Positions 1 to 9,138 of a DNA stretch of 64,000 nt are shown piece after piece. The first letter of the stretch is position 1. Each line of letters starts with the position of its first letter. Source of the DNA: Pirellulaceae bacterium. GTDB lineage: Bacteria > Planctomycetota > Planctomycetia > Pirellulales > Pirellulaceae. The stretch spans positions 1-64,000 of the forward strand of contig JADYZV010000025.1 of the NCBI GenBank assembly GCA_020852965.1, read 5' to 3'. Made by a program: the position numbers and the translations under genes. Below the pieces are notes generated by a model. It was not told the origin of the DNA. It ran no database searches and saw nothing but the letters and a program-made list of their open reading frames with translations.

Positions 1-146
1 AACCCCGTCCACTACCCCCATACTAAACGTCGATGATGCACTAGTCTTTTGGCCCGTTTCCAATTATGGTTGCTACTGCCCATTCTTTGCGGAAAAGCCA
101 GGTGGCTTTGACGTATATCCCAGTCCAGTTCGCATGAGTTTGTTCT

Positions 147-1094
147 ATGTCTGACAAAAGTGCTGGTTTTTCCGACGACCTGATCAATTGGGCTCGGGGG
201 CTGTGCATGGGGGCGGCCGATATTGTGCCAGGAGTTTCCGGTGGGACAATGGCGCTGATTCTCGGGCACTACCAGCGCTTGGTGACTGCCATCAGCCATG
301 TAGACAGCACGCTGCTGGGGTTGGTCCGCCGAGGTGACTTTCCAGAAGCAGCACGGTATTTGGATCTACGGTTCCTGTTGGGGCTGCTGGTGGGGATCGC
401 GACCGGAATCGTCGGGCTAGCATCACTCATGAACTATCTGCTCGAAAACCAACAGGGCTACACCTATGCGGTCTTTTTCGGGCTGATTCTTGGTTCAAGC
501 TACCTGGTAGCGCGACGTTTGAAACAATGGAATGCAACTTGTATCGCGCTGTTGATCGTGGGTACCTTAGCAGCTTGGCAAATCTGCCGTTTGACGCCCA
601 CTCAAGCTGAACTGACACCACTGAGCGCCTTCTTGGCAGCCACCGTGGCGATCTGTGCTATGATTCTGCCAGGGATAAGCGGCGCGTTTGTCCTGCTGTT
701 GATGGGGCTCTACCATCCGATCACCGGGTTGATCAAGGACTTGCCGAGGCTGGAATTTACGATGCAAGGCTTGCTGATCATCGGCTCGTTTGGGTGTGGC
801 TGCTTGGTTGGATTGCTAGCGTTCAGCCATGTGCTCAAGTGGCTGTTGGCCCACCGACATGACCCGACCATGGCATTTTTAGTCGGCCTGATGTTCGGCT
901 CACTGTATAAGATCTGGCCATTCCAACGAGCGACAGAAGCCACCGCTCAATTGCCGTTCAAGGAGCAAGTCTACGAGCATTTATGGCCGACTGCCAGCAG
1001 CGTTAGTTTGCCTCTGGTCGCTGTGCTTGCCATCGCAGCGCTCATCGCAACTCTAGCCCTCGAGAGAATCGGCAGTCGTTTAGCTAGCAATTAA
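147..1094 (+). CDS. DUF368 family polyprenyl-phosphate translocase (PopT-type)
   Basis: A 315-residue polytopic inner-membrane protein. The family signature appears twice: GAADIVPGVSGGTMALILG near residues 22-40 and a second, diverged LPGISGAFVLLLMG around residue 175. This is typical of an inverted-repeat fold with two re-entrant loops. Members of DUF368 (PopT) recycle undecaprenyl phosphate from the outer to the inner leaflet of the cytoplasmic membrane for reuse in envelope polymer synthesis; that role is established for characterised homologues and inferred here. The length is normal for the family. The ATG at 147 is the only reasonable start and the reading frame is intact. The stop codon lies inside the first unit of the 43-bp repeat array that follows. 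A glycosyltransferase lies downstream on the same strand but is too far away (about 800 bp) to be an obvious operon partner. Confidence 0.9.
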   Translation: MSDKSAGFSDDLINWARGLCMGAADIVPGVSGGTMALILGHYQRLVTAISHVDSTLLGLVRRGDFPEAARYLDLRFLLGLLVGIATGIVGLASLMNYLLENQQGYTYAVFFGLILGSSYLVARRLKQWNATCIALLIVGTLAAWQICRLTPTQAELTPLSAFLAATVAICAMILPGISGAFVLLLMGLYHPITGLIKDLPRLEFTMQGLLIIGSFGCGCLVGLLAFSHVLKWLLAHRHDPTMAFLVGLMFGSLYKIWPFQRATEATAQLPFKEQVYEHLWPTASSVSLPLVAVLAIAALIATLALERIGSRLASN

Positions 1095-1250
1095 TGTGGC
1101 CCGACGCTCCGCCGTCGGAATTAGCTTCGATTCTTAATGTGGCCCGACGCTCCGTCGTCGGAACTAGCTTCGATTCTTAATGTGGCCCGACGCTCCGCCG
1201 TCGGAACTAATTTCGATTCTTAATGTGGCCCGACGCTCCGCGTCGGAAAA
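1091..1250. repeat. Four tandem copies of dispersed repeat family A (43-bp period)
   Basis: Units begin TTAATGTGGCCCGACGCTCC at 1091, 1134, 1177 and 1220, an exact 43-bp period. Each holds an imperfect or perfect hairpin CCGACG-CTCCGC-CGTCGG (6-bp stem); copy 2 has one substitution and copy 4 a one-base deletion in the loop. The first unit contains the stop codon of the upstream gene. The same core recurs at 14081-14244, 21135-21160, 34273-34298 and 47287-47403. Confidence 0.9.
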
Positions 1251-1263
1251 CCCCTTCTCTGCC

Positions 1264-1305
1264 AATAAAAAACGGGCGTGGACAACAAGGTGATGTCCAC
1301 GCCCG
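1264..1305 (-). terminator. Intrinsic terminator, minus strand
   Basis: A perfect 11-bp stem (1273-1283 paired with 1295-1305, arm CGGGCGTGGAC) with an 11-nt loop is followed on the minus strand by a run of six T residues (1272-1267). On the plus strand there is no T run, so it should end a transcript coming from the right. No protein gene on that strand lies upstream, which points to the candidate RNA described at 1306-1530. Confidence 0.8.
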
Positions 1306-1530
1306 CCATTTCGATACTCGTGCTTCGGTGATCTGCACGAGGGTGGGATGACTGCCAGTTGCAGCCCGCCGGCTGCCTACGGGGAATCACCCCAATGGCT
1401 GGTAAAACTACATCTCACGCGATCACCTCCATTTCCTACAGGGTCCGCTCACTCCAAACCACCTAATTCAGCCAAGAGGGTCTGAAAGCGAGTCTGAAAC
1501 GTGCCAGTCGCGATGCGTTATCGCGACGTC
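1306..1530 (-). ncRNA. Candidate structured RNA or leader-peptide transcript, minus strand
   Basis: This stretch precedes a strong minus-strand terminator and has no convincing protein gene. Read on the minus strand it contains a 7-bp perfect hairpin GTCGCGA/TCGCGAC (1507-1527), a Shine-Dalgarno-like GGAGGTGATC followed by a GTG and a 13-codon ORF ending TAG, then further hairpins: GCAGCC-GGCG-GGCTGC near 1360-1375 and CGTGC/GCACG near 1320-1340. It could be a small RNA, a short leader peptide with attenuator, or a degraded gene end. No known Rfam family was recognised. The 5' end and promoter are not defined. Confidence 0.35.
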
Positions 1531-1897
1531 GGAAAGTCATCTGGAATGCATCGAAGCTCCAGACACCTTTATCTTCTCCCAGTCAGTCCCCAAAAGCAAG
1601 TGAAAAGTTTTCCATTTTTGGCGAAATCCCCTTCAACCGGCCAACGTAGCCTCGCGCAATCACCCCAAACGTCCTACTTGACCCAAGTCTTTTCAGCCAA
1701 TGCGGCCACAATTGTCTGATTTTTGGCTCCCCGTTGATCCGATTTGACAGTGTGACAGTTTATGCAGGGAAGCAGATGACGCTGGTTTCGACCGAGCGGC
1801 GTTTCTTCCCAAGGAGGGACGCCGCCAAGAGACACTTGGTATTTAATTGCGGTCCCTCTTCAATTGGCCAGCTTTGCCAGCCCACGAGGAGAACTCT
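1531..1897. other. Gene-free stretch upstream of the glycosyltransferase
   Basis: No supportable gene is seen between the candidate RNA and the glycosyltransferase start. Short open frames here have unrelated, low-complexity translations. The segment presumably holds the promoter for the gene at 1898, but no clear -35/-10 pair was picked out. Confidence 0.4.
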
Positions 1898-2815
1898 GTG
1901 CCACGTCTGTCCATCATCGTTCCTCATCGACATGAAGATTCTCGGCTCGAAGCCACGCTGCTATCGCTGCTGGAGAATCGACCCGACGATAGCGAGATCA
2001 TCGTCGTGCATGACGGCTCGTACAGCGACCCTTACCACCTCGTGGATGAAGTGATTTTCATCGAGGAGGAGCGTTCGAGTAACACACTCAAATTGCTCAA
2101 CGCGGGTGTCATGGCAGCCTGCTCACCGGCGGTCTGCGTACTGCTTGACGGCGCCACCGTGACCGATGCCTGGAGCGAAGCGGCTCTGTCTACTCTGCTC
2201 GAATCGGAGACGGCTGCTGTGGCTGTGGCTGTACAAACGTCTCGCGGACAGACCTCTCACGGTATTGACGCTAGGCTTTTGAATCGTCCCAGTTTTGCTC
2301 AAGCAGGTCGCGTTGAGGTCAGTAGCCCGCGAACGGAGTGTATCGGTCCCGTCTTGGCCTGTGGATTCTACCGTCGCAAAGTCCTGCTAGCGCTCGGCGG
2401 CTGGAACGAAGACCTCGACGAACAAGCCGCCGACGTCGAGCTCGCCTTGGCCCTAGGCTCGCTCGGATTGGCTTGCCAGTGCGACGCTTCGACGCTTGTA
2501 TCCATCAATGCAGCGCAATCGCGTAAGCTGACTTCACCTGCCTGGAAACAACTGGCCAGCTTGGTAGCCGCGCACGGTTTGGTCACGCCTGGCTGGGGCA
2601 ATTCGCTCAAGAGCCTTCTTGGCGGCTGCCTACAAGGTCGACTGTTCACCGCTGCCTCCTGGGCTGCAGGGCTACGCGATGCCAGCACGATTCGCCGCAC
2701 ACAACTACGCATGAACCACGCTCGACAACAGTTCCCTGGAGACTCTGTTCAGCAATCGCTGCGCATCCATCGCGAACATAGTTCATCTGCTAACCCGAGC
2801 CGCCGAGCCGCCTAA
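1898..2815 (+). CDS. Family 2 glycosyltransferase
   Basis: About 305 residues beginning PRLSIIVPHRHEDSRLEATL, the usual N-terminal beta-strand of a GT-A (GT2) fold. It continues with EIIVVHDGSY and an LLDGATVTD segment in the place of the DxD-type donor-binding motif. The second half is a helical acceptor region without evident membrane segments. The GTG at 1898 is preferred because GAGGAG lies about six bases upstream and the protein then begins at the first strand of the fold; a longer frame from a TTG at 1847 adds 17 unlikely residues. Family members transfer a sugar from a nucleotide donor to polysaccharide, lipid or protein. The substrate cannot be inferred. The canonical acidic motif is only partly recognisable, so specificity and activity are uncertain. 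Confidence 0.75.
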   Translation: MPRLSIIVPHRHEDSRLEATLLSLLENRPDDSEIIVVHDGSYSDPYHLVDEVIFIEEERSSNTLKLLNAGVMAACSPAVCVLLDGATVTDAWSEAALSTLLESETAAVAVAVQTSRGQTSHGIDARLLNRPSFAQAGRVEVSSPRTECIGPVLACGFYRRKVLLALGGWNEDLDEQAADVELALALGSLGLACQCDASTLVSINAAQSRKLTSPAWKQLASLVAAHGLVTPGWGNSLKSLLGGCLQGRLFTAASWAAGLRDASTIRRTQLRMNHARQQFPGDSVQQSLRIHREHSSSANPSRRAA

Positions 2816-2838
2816 ATTGTCCCATTGCATTCCGGGAG

Positions 2839-3035
2839 TAGGCTCGTAACGAGTATCACGAGTTACGGCACGGGCCGCGTTGGCTGTTTACCTTGGGATC
2901 GCCTCGCGACAACTGTTGGGGTTGAGCTCACGCCAACGCCACGCGTAAGCCTGCCCCGGTAATTGGAAAATGGAACGTGGCACTAGAATCACTCGCTTCG
3001 GTCTGCCGTAACTCGCGGTACTCGTTACGAGCCTA
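2839..3035. mobile_element. MITE-like element with 32-bp terminal inverted repeats
   Basis: TAGGCTCGTAACGAGTA starts a 32-bp arm at 2839-2870, and its reverse complement occupies 3004-3035 with 30 of 32 positions matching. The arms enclose about 130 bp without a coding frame. Each arm is itself partly palindromic (CTCGTAACGAG). No target-site duplication was found. It could be a non-autonomous transposon or a structured intergenic repeat. Confidence 0.55.
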
Positions 3036-3067
3036 CAACATGCGACGACAAAGCGCGACAAAGATTT

Positions 3068-3364
3068 TCAGCCGAGAATTTGAGCTATTTGCGCATAGCT
3101 CCACCAACAGATGGCTACGGCGACTCCGATCAGAATCAAGGTGTAGATCGTCACTACGATCGACCAGACGATCTTCTCGGTGCGCGAGAAACTATCGCTC
3201 ATCCATAAAAACGGAATGCCCAGAAAGCCGGTGACTCCGAACAACATGCCGAACATGGCGGGGCGGCTGTCGATCAAGGCACGCCATTTGGAACGCGATG
3301 CTCGAGGCGGCGCAGACGCTGCCGGAGCATTGCGCGGCTTGCAAACAATGGGTGGCTCTTTCAT
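3068..3364 (-). CDS. Small two-helix membrane protein
   Basis: A 98-residue protein with a proline/alanine-rich cytoplasmic N-terminus and two hydrophobic segments, MFGMLFGVTGFLGIPFLW (about 37-54) and a second at about 66-92. They are joined by a short loop containing SDSFSRTEK. No family was recognised. It starts only 18 bp downstream of the thioesterase-crotonase fusion on the same strand, so it is probably the last gene of the 6720-3068 operon. The frame is conserved-looking (charged loops, two clean helices) rather than random, but its function is unknown. Confidence 0.65.
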   Translation of the reverse strand: MKEPPIVCKPRNAPAASAPPRASRSKWRALIDSRPAMFGMLFGVTGFLGIPFLWMSDSFSRTEKIVWSIVVTIYTLILIGVAVAICWWSYAQIAQILG

Positions 3365-3382
3365 CGGACTCGTCCTGTGAGG

Positions 3383-4648
3383 CTAGGCTCCGCGAAATTG
3401 CGGCGGGCGTTTTTCGGCAAATGCCGCCAATCCCTCTTGAGCGTCGGGCAGCCCGAGGCAGCGGAGATAGGCTTCCGTATCTGCTCTGTACGCGACCTTC
3501 GGCTGGGAACCTTCATCCAAGTGAATCAATCGCTTCGTTTCTCGCAGAGCTGCAGCAGGCAACTGTAGCATTTTCTCCGCAAGCTGCTGACCGCGTTGCC
3601 ACAACATGGACGCCGAGACCACTTCGTTCACCAGTCCCCACTCCAGCGCTCGTGACGATGAAATCGGTTCACCCATCATGCACATTTCTAATGCGCGTGA
3701 CTTGCCAACCAATGCAGTGAGCTGGGCGATGCCATAGCCGGGGGGCCAGCCCAGCCGAATTTCGGGCATCGCAAATCGAGCTGCATGACTTGCTATCCGC
3801 AGATCGGCCGAATAGGCAGCCACACAACCGGCACCAAATGCATCTCCGTTGACCAAGGCAATTACAGGCTGTGGCAATCGCTCCAGGCCCAGATACACTT
3901 CCGCTTGGCGCAAACTAAGCTCTCGCGCGGCGGCCAGCGACATGCCGCGCAGTTCCTTTACATCGTCACCGGCGCAAAACGCTGCTCCAGCCCCTGTCCA
4001 CAATACCACTCGAACCTCGTGAGGATGGCCGAGGAGCCACGCGACAAGCTGCTCGAGTTCGCCGGTCATTTGGTCATCGACTGCGTTTCGTGACTGCGGC
4101 CGATTTAGCGTCACTTTGGCGATACGATCGGAAACACTTATCTGAAGCGTTTGAAAATCTGGTAGCGATCCTTGGTTGGCGTTCAAGTCCATTGCCCTAT
4201 TTTCCTCATCTGACAGCACCGCTAGGTTCTCGACCAAACGGCTGATCGGTACGATGGCCCGTGAATGCGTCCCGCGCCCCAATAGCCGCGGACCGGCCCA
4301 GGCTTCGACCTCGAAACTGACACGTCGCTCGTCAATGCCAACCACCTTGGCCACTCCGCGCACGGTCGCTCCCAGCGGCGCAGCAGCCAAGTGTCGGATA
4401 TTGACATCCACACCTACCGATTCCTCGCCCGGTTCGAGAAACTCCCGCAACGCCTCGCGCGCGGCGCGCTCCATCAGCAAAATCATGTTGGGTGTCGAAA
4501 AAACAGTGGCTCGAGAATCACCACCCAGAGTGATCACATGCGAGGCATCGACAGCCCATATGAGGCTGCCATGCATTCCAATTCTTAGGCCAGTTTTCAT
4601 AGTGTGCGGTTCGATTGAACTTATGCTTTGAGGCGGACTGCGCCGCAT
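3383..4648 (-). CDS. Fusion of FlK-like hotdog thioesterase and crotonase-fold (enoyl-CoA hydratase-like) domain
   Basis: 421 residues with two domains. Residues about 20-135 resemble the fluoroacetyl-CoA thioesterase (FlK) hotdog family: T52, E60 and H86 have the same spacing (8 and 26) as the FlK catalytic Thr42/Glu50/His76. Residues about 165-420 are a crotonase fold with an oxyanion-hole segment AAFCAGDDVKELRGM and MPEIRLGWPPGYG. The glutamate corresponding to rat hydratase Glu164 is present, but the Glu144 position (GAGCVAAYSADL) is not acidic. A plain hydratase reaction is therefore doubtful; isomerase, hydrolase or other acyl-CoA chemistry is possible. The ATG overlaps the upstream stop as TAATG, implying translational coupling. 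An internal ATG at 4600 (MKTGL) is an alternative start that keeps both domains. Confidence 0.8.
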   Translation of the reverse strand: MRRSPPQSISSIEPHTMKTGLRIGMHGSLIWAVDASHVITLGGDSRATVFSTPNMILLMERAAREALREFLEPGEESVGVDVNIRHLAAAPLGATVRGVAKVVGIDERRVSFEVEAWAGPRLLGRGTHSRAIVPISRLVENLAVLSDEENRAMDLNANQGSLPDFQTLQISVSDRIAKVTLNRPQSRNAVDDQMTGELEQLVAWLLGHPHEVRVVLWTGAGAAFCAGDDVKELRGMSLAAARELSLRQAEVYLGLERLPQPVIALVNGDAFGAGCVAAYSADLRIASHAARFAMPEIRLGWPPGYGIAQLTALVGKSRALEMCMMGEPISSSRALEWGLVNEVVSASMLWQRGQQLAEKMLQLPAAALRETKRLIHLDEGSQPKVAYRADTEAYLRCLGLPDAQEGLAAFAEKRPPQFRGA

Positions 4649-6720
4649 TAGTGCAGCTCTGCGACGATCGCCAACTTGCCTACTATCGGTTGTTGGCAGC
4701 TAAAATTCTCGCAAACATACAGTGTAGCTTGCGATTCGACCGACTGCCGCTGTTCGACTAGGGGACAGAGCTTCGCCAGCTCTTCCCAATTGGATTGATC
4801 GGCTTCGTCGCTGGCTGCCGCCAAGCAAATCGTCAGCGCGCGTGGGTCGATTCGCTTGAGCAACTGCTGGCGCAGCTCGGCAAATTCACTCGCATCGCTG
4901 CCAGCCACCAACACATACTCTTGCGACGGTTGCAGGTGCCGCAGTAGCACGCGCAGCGACTGGGCGGATGCCTGCGGCGAGCTGCTCATTACGCCCGAAG
5001 CGGCTACCAAGGCACTCTCGGCAGCGTCCAAGAAATCGTTACGCCCAGTCAGACGCGCCAAGTTGAGCAGCCCGGCAGCGGCCATGGCATTGCCGCTGGG
5101 GACACTACTATCGGCCAAATCTTTGCTGCGCGCAATCAATTTTTCGTGATCGTCGGCAGTGAAGAAAAAGCCCCCCGCCGGATCGCTAAAGTGTTCTATC
5201 ATCGACTCGGCCAGATCGATCGCCAGCGCAAGTGTCGTCGCACGACCATCGACTTGGAAAAGTTCTGTCAGCGCTTCAATGAGATAGGCGTAATCGTCCA
5301 AATAGGCATCGAGCGAAGGGGTGCCTTGCCGCCATGTGTGCCATAGCCGACCATCGGCTCGACGCAGCGAGCTGCGGATGAACTCGACCGCTGCCTGTGC
5401 CGATTGCAGGTATCGCTGATCCGCGACCGCTCGATAGCCGCGCGTCATGGCGGCGATCATCAGCGCATTCCAACTCAGCAACACTTTGTCATCCAGGCTG
5501 GGACGCACACGCGTGGCTCGCCGTTGCAAGAGCTTGTCGCGATCCTGACTGAGCTGCTCGCGCAAGTGGATTTCGTCCAGTTGTCGCAGCGCGGCGAACT
5601 GGCTGATCGACTTGGGGAGATTGAGGATATTGCTCTCTTCAAAGTTTCCTGCTTCGGTGACATCGTAGCAATCACAGAATTGCTGTGCTCGCTCGGCACC
5701 CAATACCTGTTCGATTTCCGCTGGAGTCCAAACGTAGAACTTGCCCTCGACCCCTTCGCTGTCAGCGTCCTCGGTCGAATAATAGGCTCCGCTCGCGTCG
5801 GTCATCTCGCGCAAGATATAGTCGAGCGTTTCACGCACGACTTGGGCATACTCGGGATTGCCCCATAGCCGATAGGCGTCGGCATAGACGCTTGCTAACA
5901 ACGCGTTGTCGTACAGCATCTTCTCGAAGTGAGGGACCAACCAGCGCGCATCGACGCTGTAGCGCGCAAAGCCGCCCCCCAAGTGATCGTAGATCCCGCC
6001 GCGAGCCATATTGTCGAGCGTCGTGTGGATCACTTTTGTGCGCGCATCGTTCGGCTGGAACGTCGACAGTTCGACGAGCAGCGAGAGGTCCATGGCGTGT
6101 GGAAACTTGGGAGCCCCGCCGAAACCACCATACTGCGGATCGTGGTGACGGATCAGCCATGCATCGGCGGCCGCAATCCACTGCGGATCGAGCGGCGATG
6201 GGCTGGGCGCGGGGCCCTGACAAGCCTGCTGCAGATTTTCACCGATCTGCGCACCTTGCTGGACGATCTGCTCACGTTTGGTCTGCCATGCGTCGACGAT
6301 CGCCAGAAGGACTTGCCCAAAGCCAGGCCGCCCCCAGCGGCTGTCCGGAGGCCAATAGGTACCACCAAAAAAGGGCTGACCTTCGTGGGTCATGAAAACA
6401 CTCATCGGCCAGCCGCCGCTCCCAGTGAGCATCTGCACCGCTTGCATATAAATCTGATCGATGTCCGGTCGCTCTTCGCGGTCGACCTTAATCGATACAA
6501 AATTCTGATTGAGGATCGCCGCTATCTCTTCGCTCTCGAAGCTCTCATGCTCCATCACATGGCACCAATGGCAAGCCGAGTAGCCGACCGACAGAAAGAT
6601 TGGTTTGTCCTGCTCTCGGGCGCGATCGAAAGCCTCGTCACCCCATGGAAACCAGTCGACCGGATTGTCTTTGTGTTGTCGTAGGTAGGGGCTTGAACAG
6701 TTGGCGAGTCGATTGGACAT
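4648..6720 (-). CDS. YyaL/SSP411-family thioredoxin-domain protein (DUF255)
   Basis: About 690 residues. The N-terminal thioredoxin-like domain carries [18 protein letters not shown] (CxxC at about 50/53) and [12 protein letters not shown]-like sequence, the hallmark of the YyaL/spermatogenesis-associated protein 20 family. The rest is an (alpha/alpha)6 glycosidase-like barrel with [12 protein letters not shown] and [12 protein letters not shown] motifs. The biochemical role of the family is unsettled; fold comparison links it to N-acylglucosamine epimerases and cellobiose epimerases. MSNRLAN at 6720 matches the usual family start, so it is preferred to a TTG two codons upstream. It is first in a minus-strand operon with the thioesterase-crotonase fusion (TAATG overlap). 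The length is normal. Confidence 0.88.
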   Translation of the reverse strand: MSNRLANCSSPYLRQHKDNPVDWFPWGDEAFDRAREQDKPIFLSVGYSACHWCHVMEHESFESEEIAAILNQNFVSIKVDREERPDIDQIYMQAVQMLTGSGGWPMSVFMTHEGQPFFGGTYWPPDSRWGRPGFGQVLLAIVDAWQTKREQIVQQGAQIGENLQQACQGPAPSPSPLDPQWIAAADAWLIRHHDPQYGGFGGAPKFPHAMDLSLLVELSTFQPNDARTKVIHTTLDNMARGGIYDHLGGGFARYSVDARWLVPHFEKMLYDNALLASVYADAYRLWGNPEYAQVVRETLDYILREMTDASGAYYSTEDADSEGVEGKFYVWTPAEIEQVLGAERAQQFCDCYDVTEAGNFEESNILNLPKSISQFAALRQLDEIHLREQLSQDRDKLLQRRATRVRPSLDDKVLLSWNALMIAAMTRGYRAVADQRYLQSAQAAVEFIRSSLRRADGRLWHTWRQGTPSLDAYLDDYAYLIEALTELFQVDGRATTLALAIDLAESMIEHFSDPAGGFFFTADDHEKLIARSKDLADSSVPSGNAMAAAGLLNLARLTGRNDFLDAAESALVAASGVMSSSPQASAQSLRVLLRHLQPSQEYVLVAGSDASEFAELRQQLLKRIDPRALTICLAAASDEADQSNWEELAKLCPLVEQRQSVESQATLYVCENFSCQQPIVGKLAIVAELH

Positions 6721-7062
6721 GAGCAATTCTAAGGCGAAAGGTCAGGAAGTATGGCGGACACAAACAGCATTTGTGCATTGGTTTTCAGTCGTCAGTGGCA
6801 TAGTATACCAAGCATTGGCACTGCGCAAACTTGCCCCAACTACCGACATCCCACCCTGTACCTGAGTCCAGACTCTTGCTACGCTTTTTTTAAGTTTGTT
6901 TTTCGTTCGTCCCCTCGCCGGCTTGTCCGGCAGGAGCATAAGTTTTGTGTTCAAGCCAACTAACGAAGCCGCTACGTGCTTCGACTTTTCTAGTTCCAAA
7001 ACTACTGCTCCTGCCATGCAAGCTGGCTGGGGGCACCACTCTACTTGGAGCTACCCCCTACG
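6721..7062. promoter_or_regulatory. Divergent intergenic region
   Basis: About 340 bp between the divergently transcribed YyaL-type gene and the S46 peptidase gene, so it should contain both promoters. A T/A-rich patch (gctttttttaagtttgtttt) lies near 6882-6905. No consensus promoter pair or hairpin was convincing. A 91-codon minus-strand frame here is not supported by any protein-like features. Confidence 0.4.
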
Positions 7063-9084
7063 ATGCGTACCTTAACCGCTACCCTGTGTGCCCACACACT
7101 TTTCTGCTGCAGCGTGTTCGCCGACGAAGGGATGTGGTTGTTCAACGCTCTGCCCGCTCAACAACTCAAGCAGCAGCACGACTTCACGGTGACCGAGGCG
7201 TGGTCCGAGCACTTGATGCTTTCGAGCGTCCGCTTCAATTCGGGAGGATCAGCATCCTTCATTTCAAGTAACGGTCTGGTATTGACCAATCATCACGTCG
7301 CCTCCGATACGCTTTACAAGTTGTCGACTCCTGAGCGTGATTTGGCGAGTGGCGGATACTATGCCCAAACGCTGGCTGACGAATTGCCGGCACCCGACCT
7401 CGAATTGAATCAACTGGTATCGATCGAGGATGTTACGCAGCGCATCAATGCGTCGGTCACCGACAGCATGAGCGTCGCCGAAGCGTCCAAGGCGCGGCAA
7501 GCGGCCATGGCTACTATCGAACAGGCATCCAAAAAAGCTACCGGACTGCGCAGCGATGTCGTGACCCTGTACGGTGGAGGACGCTATCACCTGTACCGCT
7601 ACAAGCGCTACACCGATGTGCGCTTGGTATGGGCACCCGAAGCCAAGGCCGCGTTCTTCGGTGGAGACGCTGATAACTTCGAATACCCACGCTACTGCCT
7701 GGATGTAACGATCTTCCGCGTGTACGAAGACGGCAAGCCAGCACAGCTCGAAAACTTCCTGAAGGTCAATCCGGCAGGTGCTCAAGCAGGCGACCTGGTT
7801 TTCGTCAGTGGCAATCCGGGCCGAACGCAGCGCATCTTAACAACGGCAGCGCTCGAGTACCAGCGCGACCATCGCATGCCACGCGTATTGGACTTGTTGC
7901 GCCGCAAGGAAATCTTATTGCAGCAATATGGATTGAGTGGTCCCGAGCAAGCGCGGCGTGGGCATGACGAACTGTTCGGCATTCAAAACTCTCGCAAAGC
8001 CTACACAGGTATGTTGGCTGGACTGCAAGACCCGAGCTTCTTAGCCGATAAGCGCAACAAGGAAGCTCGACTCAAATCGACCGTCAGCGATCTATCTCCC
8101 TGGGAGACGATCGCCGAGGTAACGCAAGCTCGTATTGGTTTGCAGAATCGCAGTGGAAGCTTGCGCAGCGGACTGTACCGTTTCGCCGAAGAGCTGGTGC
8201 TACTGGCGACTGAAGACACCAAGCCCAGCGAGAAGCGTCTGCGCGAGTTCCGCGATTCGAACCGACAATCACTCGAACAGAGCCTGTTCTCCCCTGCTCC
8301 GCTGTACGACGATCTCGAGCGGCTGCAATTGGCCGATGAACTGGCGCGCTTCACCGAAACCCGAGGCGGCAACGATGAACTGGTACAGCAAGTCTTAGCT
8401 GGTAAAGGACCGCGTGAACGCGCAGCCGAATTGATCGCCGGCACCAACATGTTTTCGGCCGAAGCCCGACAAGCCTTGGCCAAACTGGGACCGGCCGGCA
8501 TCGCAGACAGTCGAGATGCACTGATTGGCCTGGCCAAGATCCTGGAGCCCGAGTACCGCGCGCTGCGAGAGATCACCGAAGAGCTCGACGAGCGCGAACG
8601 CCAAGCGTATGCGAAAATTACCGAAGCCAAGTTCGCCGCCGAAGGAGACTCGGTTTACCCCGATGCAACTTTCACCCTACGGCTAGCTTATGGTCTAGTG
8701 AAGGGCTACGAAGAGGACGGCCAGTCGATTCCGCCGCGCACGACGCTCGGCGGTGCGTTCCAACACGAGGCCGCGCATCAACGATTGGAAGACTGGGTCT
8801 TGCCCGATAGCTATGAAGCGGCCAAGGACAAACTCGATCTCGACACGCCTTTAAACTTTGTCTGCACGGCCGATATCATCGGCGGCAATTCAGGTTCACC
8901 GGTCGTCGATCGCCAAGGACAATTGGTCGGGGTGATCTTCGATGGCAATATTCAAAGCTTAACCGCCGATTTCTATCACAGTGAAGTTCAAGGACGCGCG
9001 GTGGCAGTACACATCGCCGCCGTGCTGGAAGTACTCGACAAAGTCTATAATGCGGCGGAGTTGAAGAAACAAATCGGTAAGTAG
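7063..9084 (+). CDS. S46 family dipeptidyl-peptidase (DPP7/DPP11 type)
   Basis: About 673 residues. A signal peptide (MRTLTATLCAHTLFCCSVFA) precedes DEGMWLFNAL, the usual mature start of S46 peptidases. The chymotrypsin-like double barrel shows the histidine in LTNHHVA (76-80), the acidic segment FFGGDADNFEYPR, and the nucleophile S610 in GGNSGSP. Family enzymes remove N-terminal dipeptides from oligopeptides in the periplasm or at the cell surface. The ATG at 7063 is chosen because it begins the signal peptide; a TTG at 7045 would add six residues. The residue that separates DPP7 from DPP11 specificity was not assigned. The gene appears monocistronic; a palindromic repeat pair follows its 3' end. 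Confidence 0.93.
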   Translation: MRTLTATLCAHTLFCCSVFADEGMWLFNALPAQQLKQQHDFTVTEAWSEHLMLSSVRFNSGGSASFISSNGLVLTNHHVASDTLYKLSTPERDLASGGYYAQTLADELPAPDLELNQLVSIEDVTQRINASVTDSMSVAEASKARQAAMATIEQASKKATGLRSDVVTLYGGGRYHLYRYKRYTDVRLVWAPEAKAAFFGGDADNFEYPRYCLDVTIFRVYEDGKPAQLENFLKVNPAGAQAGDLVFVSGNPGRTQRILTTAALEYQRDHRMPRVLDLLRRKEILLQQYGLSGPEQARRGHDELFGIQNSRKAYTGMLAGLQDPSFLADKRNKEARLKSTVSDLSPWETIAEVTQARIGLQNRSGSLRSGLYRFAEELVLLATEDTKPSEKRLREFRDSNRQSLEQSLFSPAPLYDDLERLQLADELARFTETRGGNDELVQQVLAGKGPRERAAELIAGTNMFSAEARQALAKLGPAGIADSRDALIGLAKILEPEYRALREITEELDERERQAYAKITEAKFAAEGDSVYPDATFTLRLAYGLVKGYEEDGQSIPPRTTLGGAFQHEAAHQRLEDWVLPDSYEAAKDKLDLDTPLNFVCTADIIGGNSGSPVVDRQGQLVGVIFDGNIQSLTADFYHSEVQGRAVAVHIAAVLEVLDKVYNAAELKKQIGK

Positions 9085-9138
9085 ATTGCGATGGGGAGAG
9101 CGGAGAGTGGGGAGAGGGGGGGAATGCACAGTGGAATT

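Noticed and set aside
1091-1250. CRISPR-like array
   Set aside because: The 43-bp units are nearly identical throughout with no variable spacers, and the core recurs singly elsewhere; it is a palindromic repeat family.
1419-1430. GATCACCTCC on the plus strand, resembling the 3' end of 16S rRNA
   Set aside because: No other 16S sequence lies nearby; it is simply the complement of a Shine-Dalgarno sequence on the minus strand.
1501-1719. 72-codon plus-strand ORF
   Set aside because: It has no motif and overlaps the candidate minus-strand RNA hairpin; likely a chance frame.
6742-7017. 91-codon minus-strand ORF in the divergent intergenic region
   Set aside because: No family features, unusual composition, no ribosome-binding site, and it would block the promoters of two well-supported genes.
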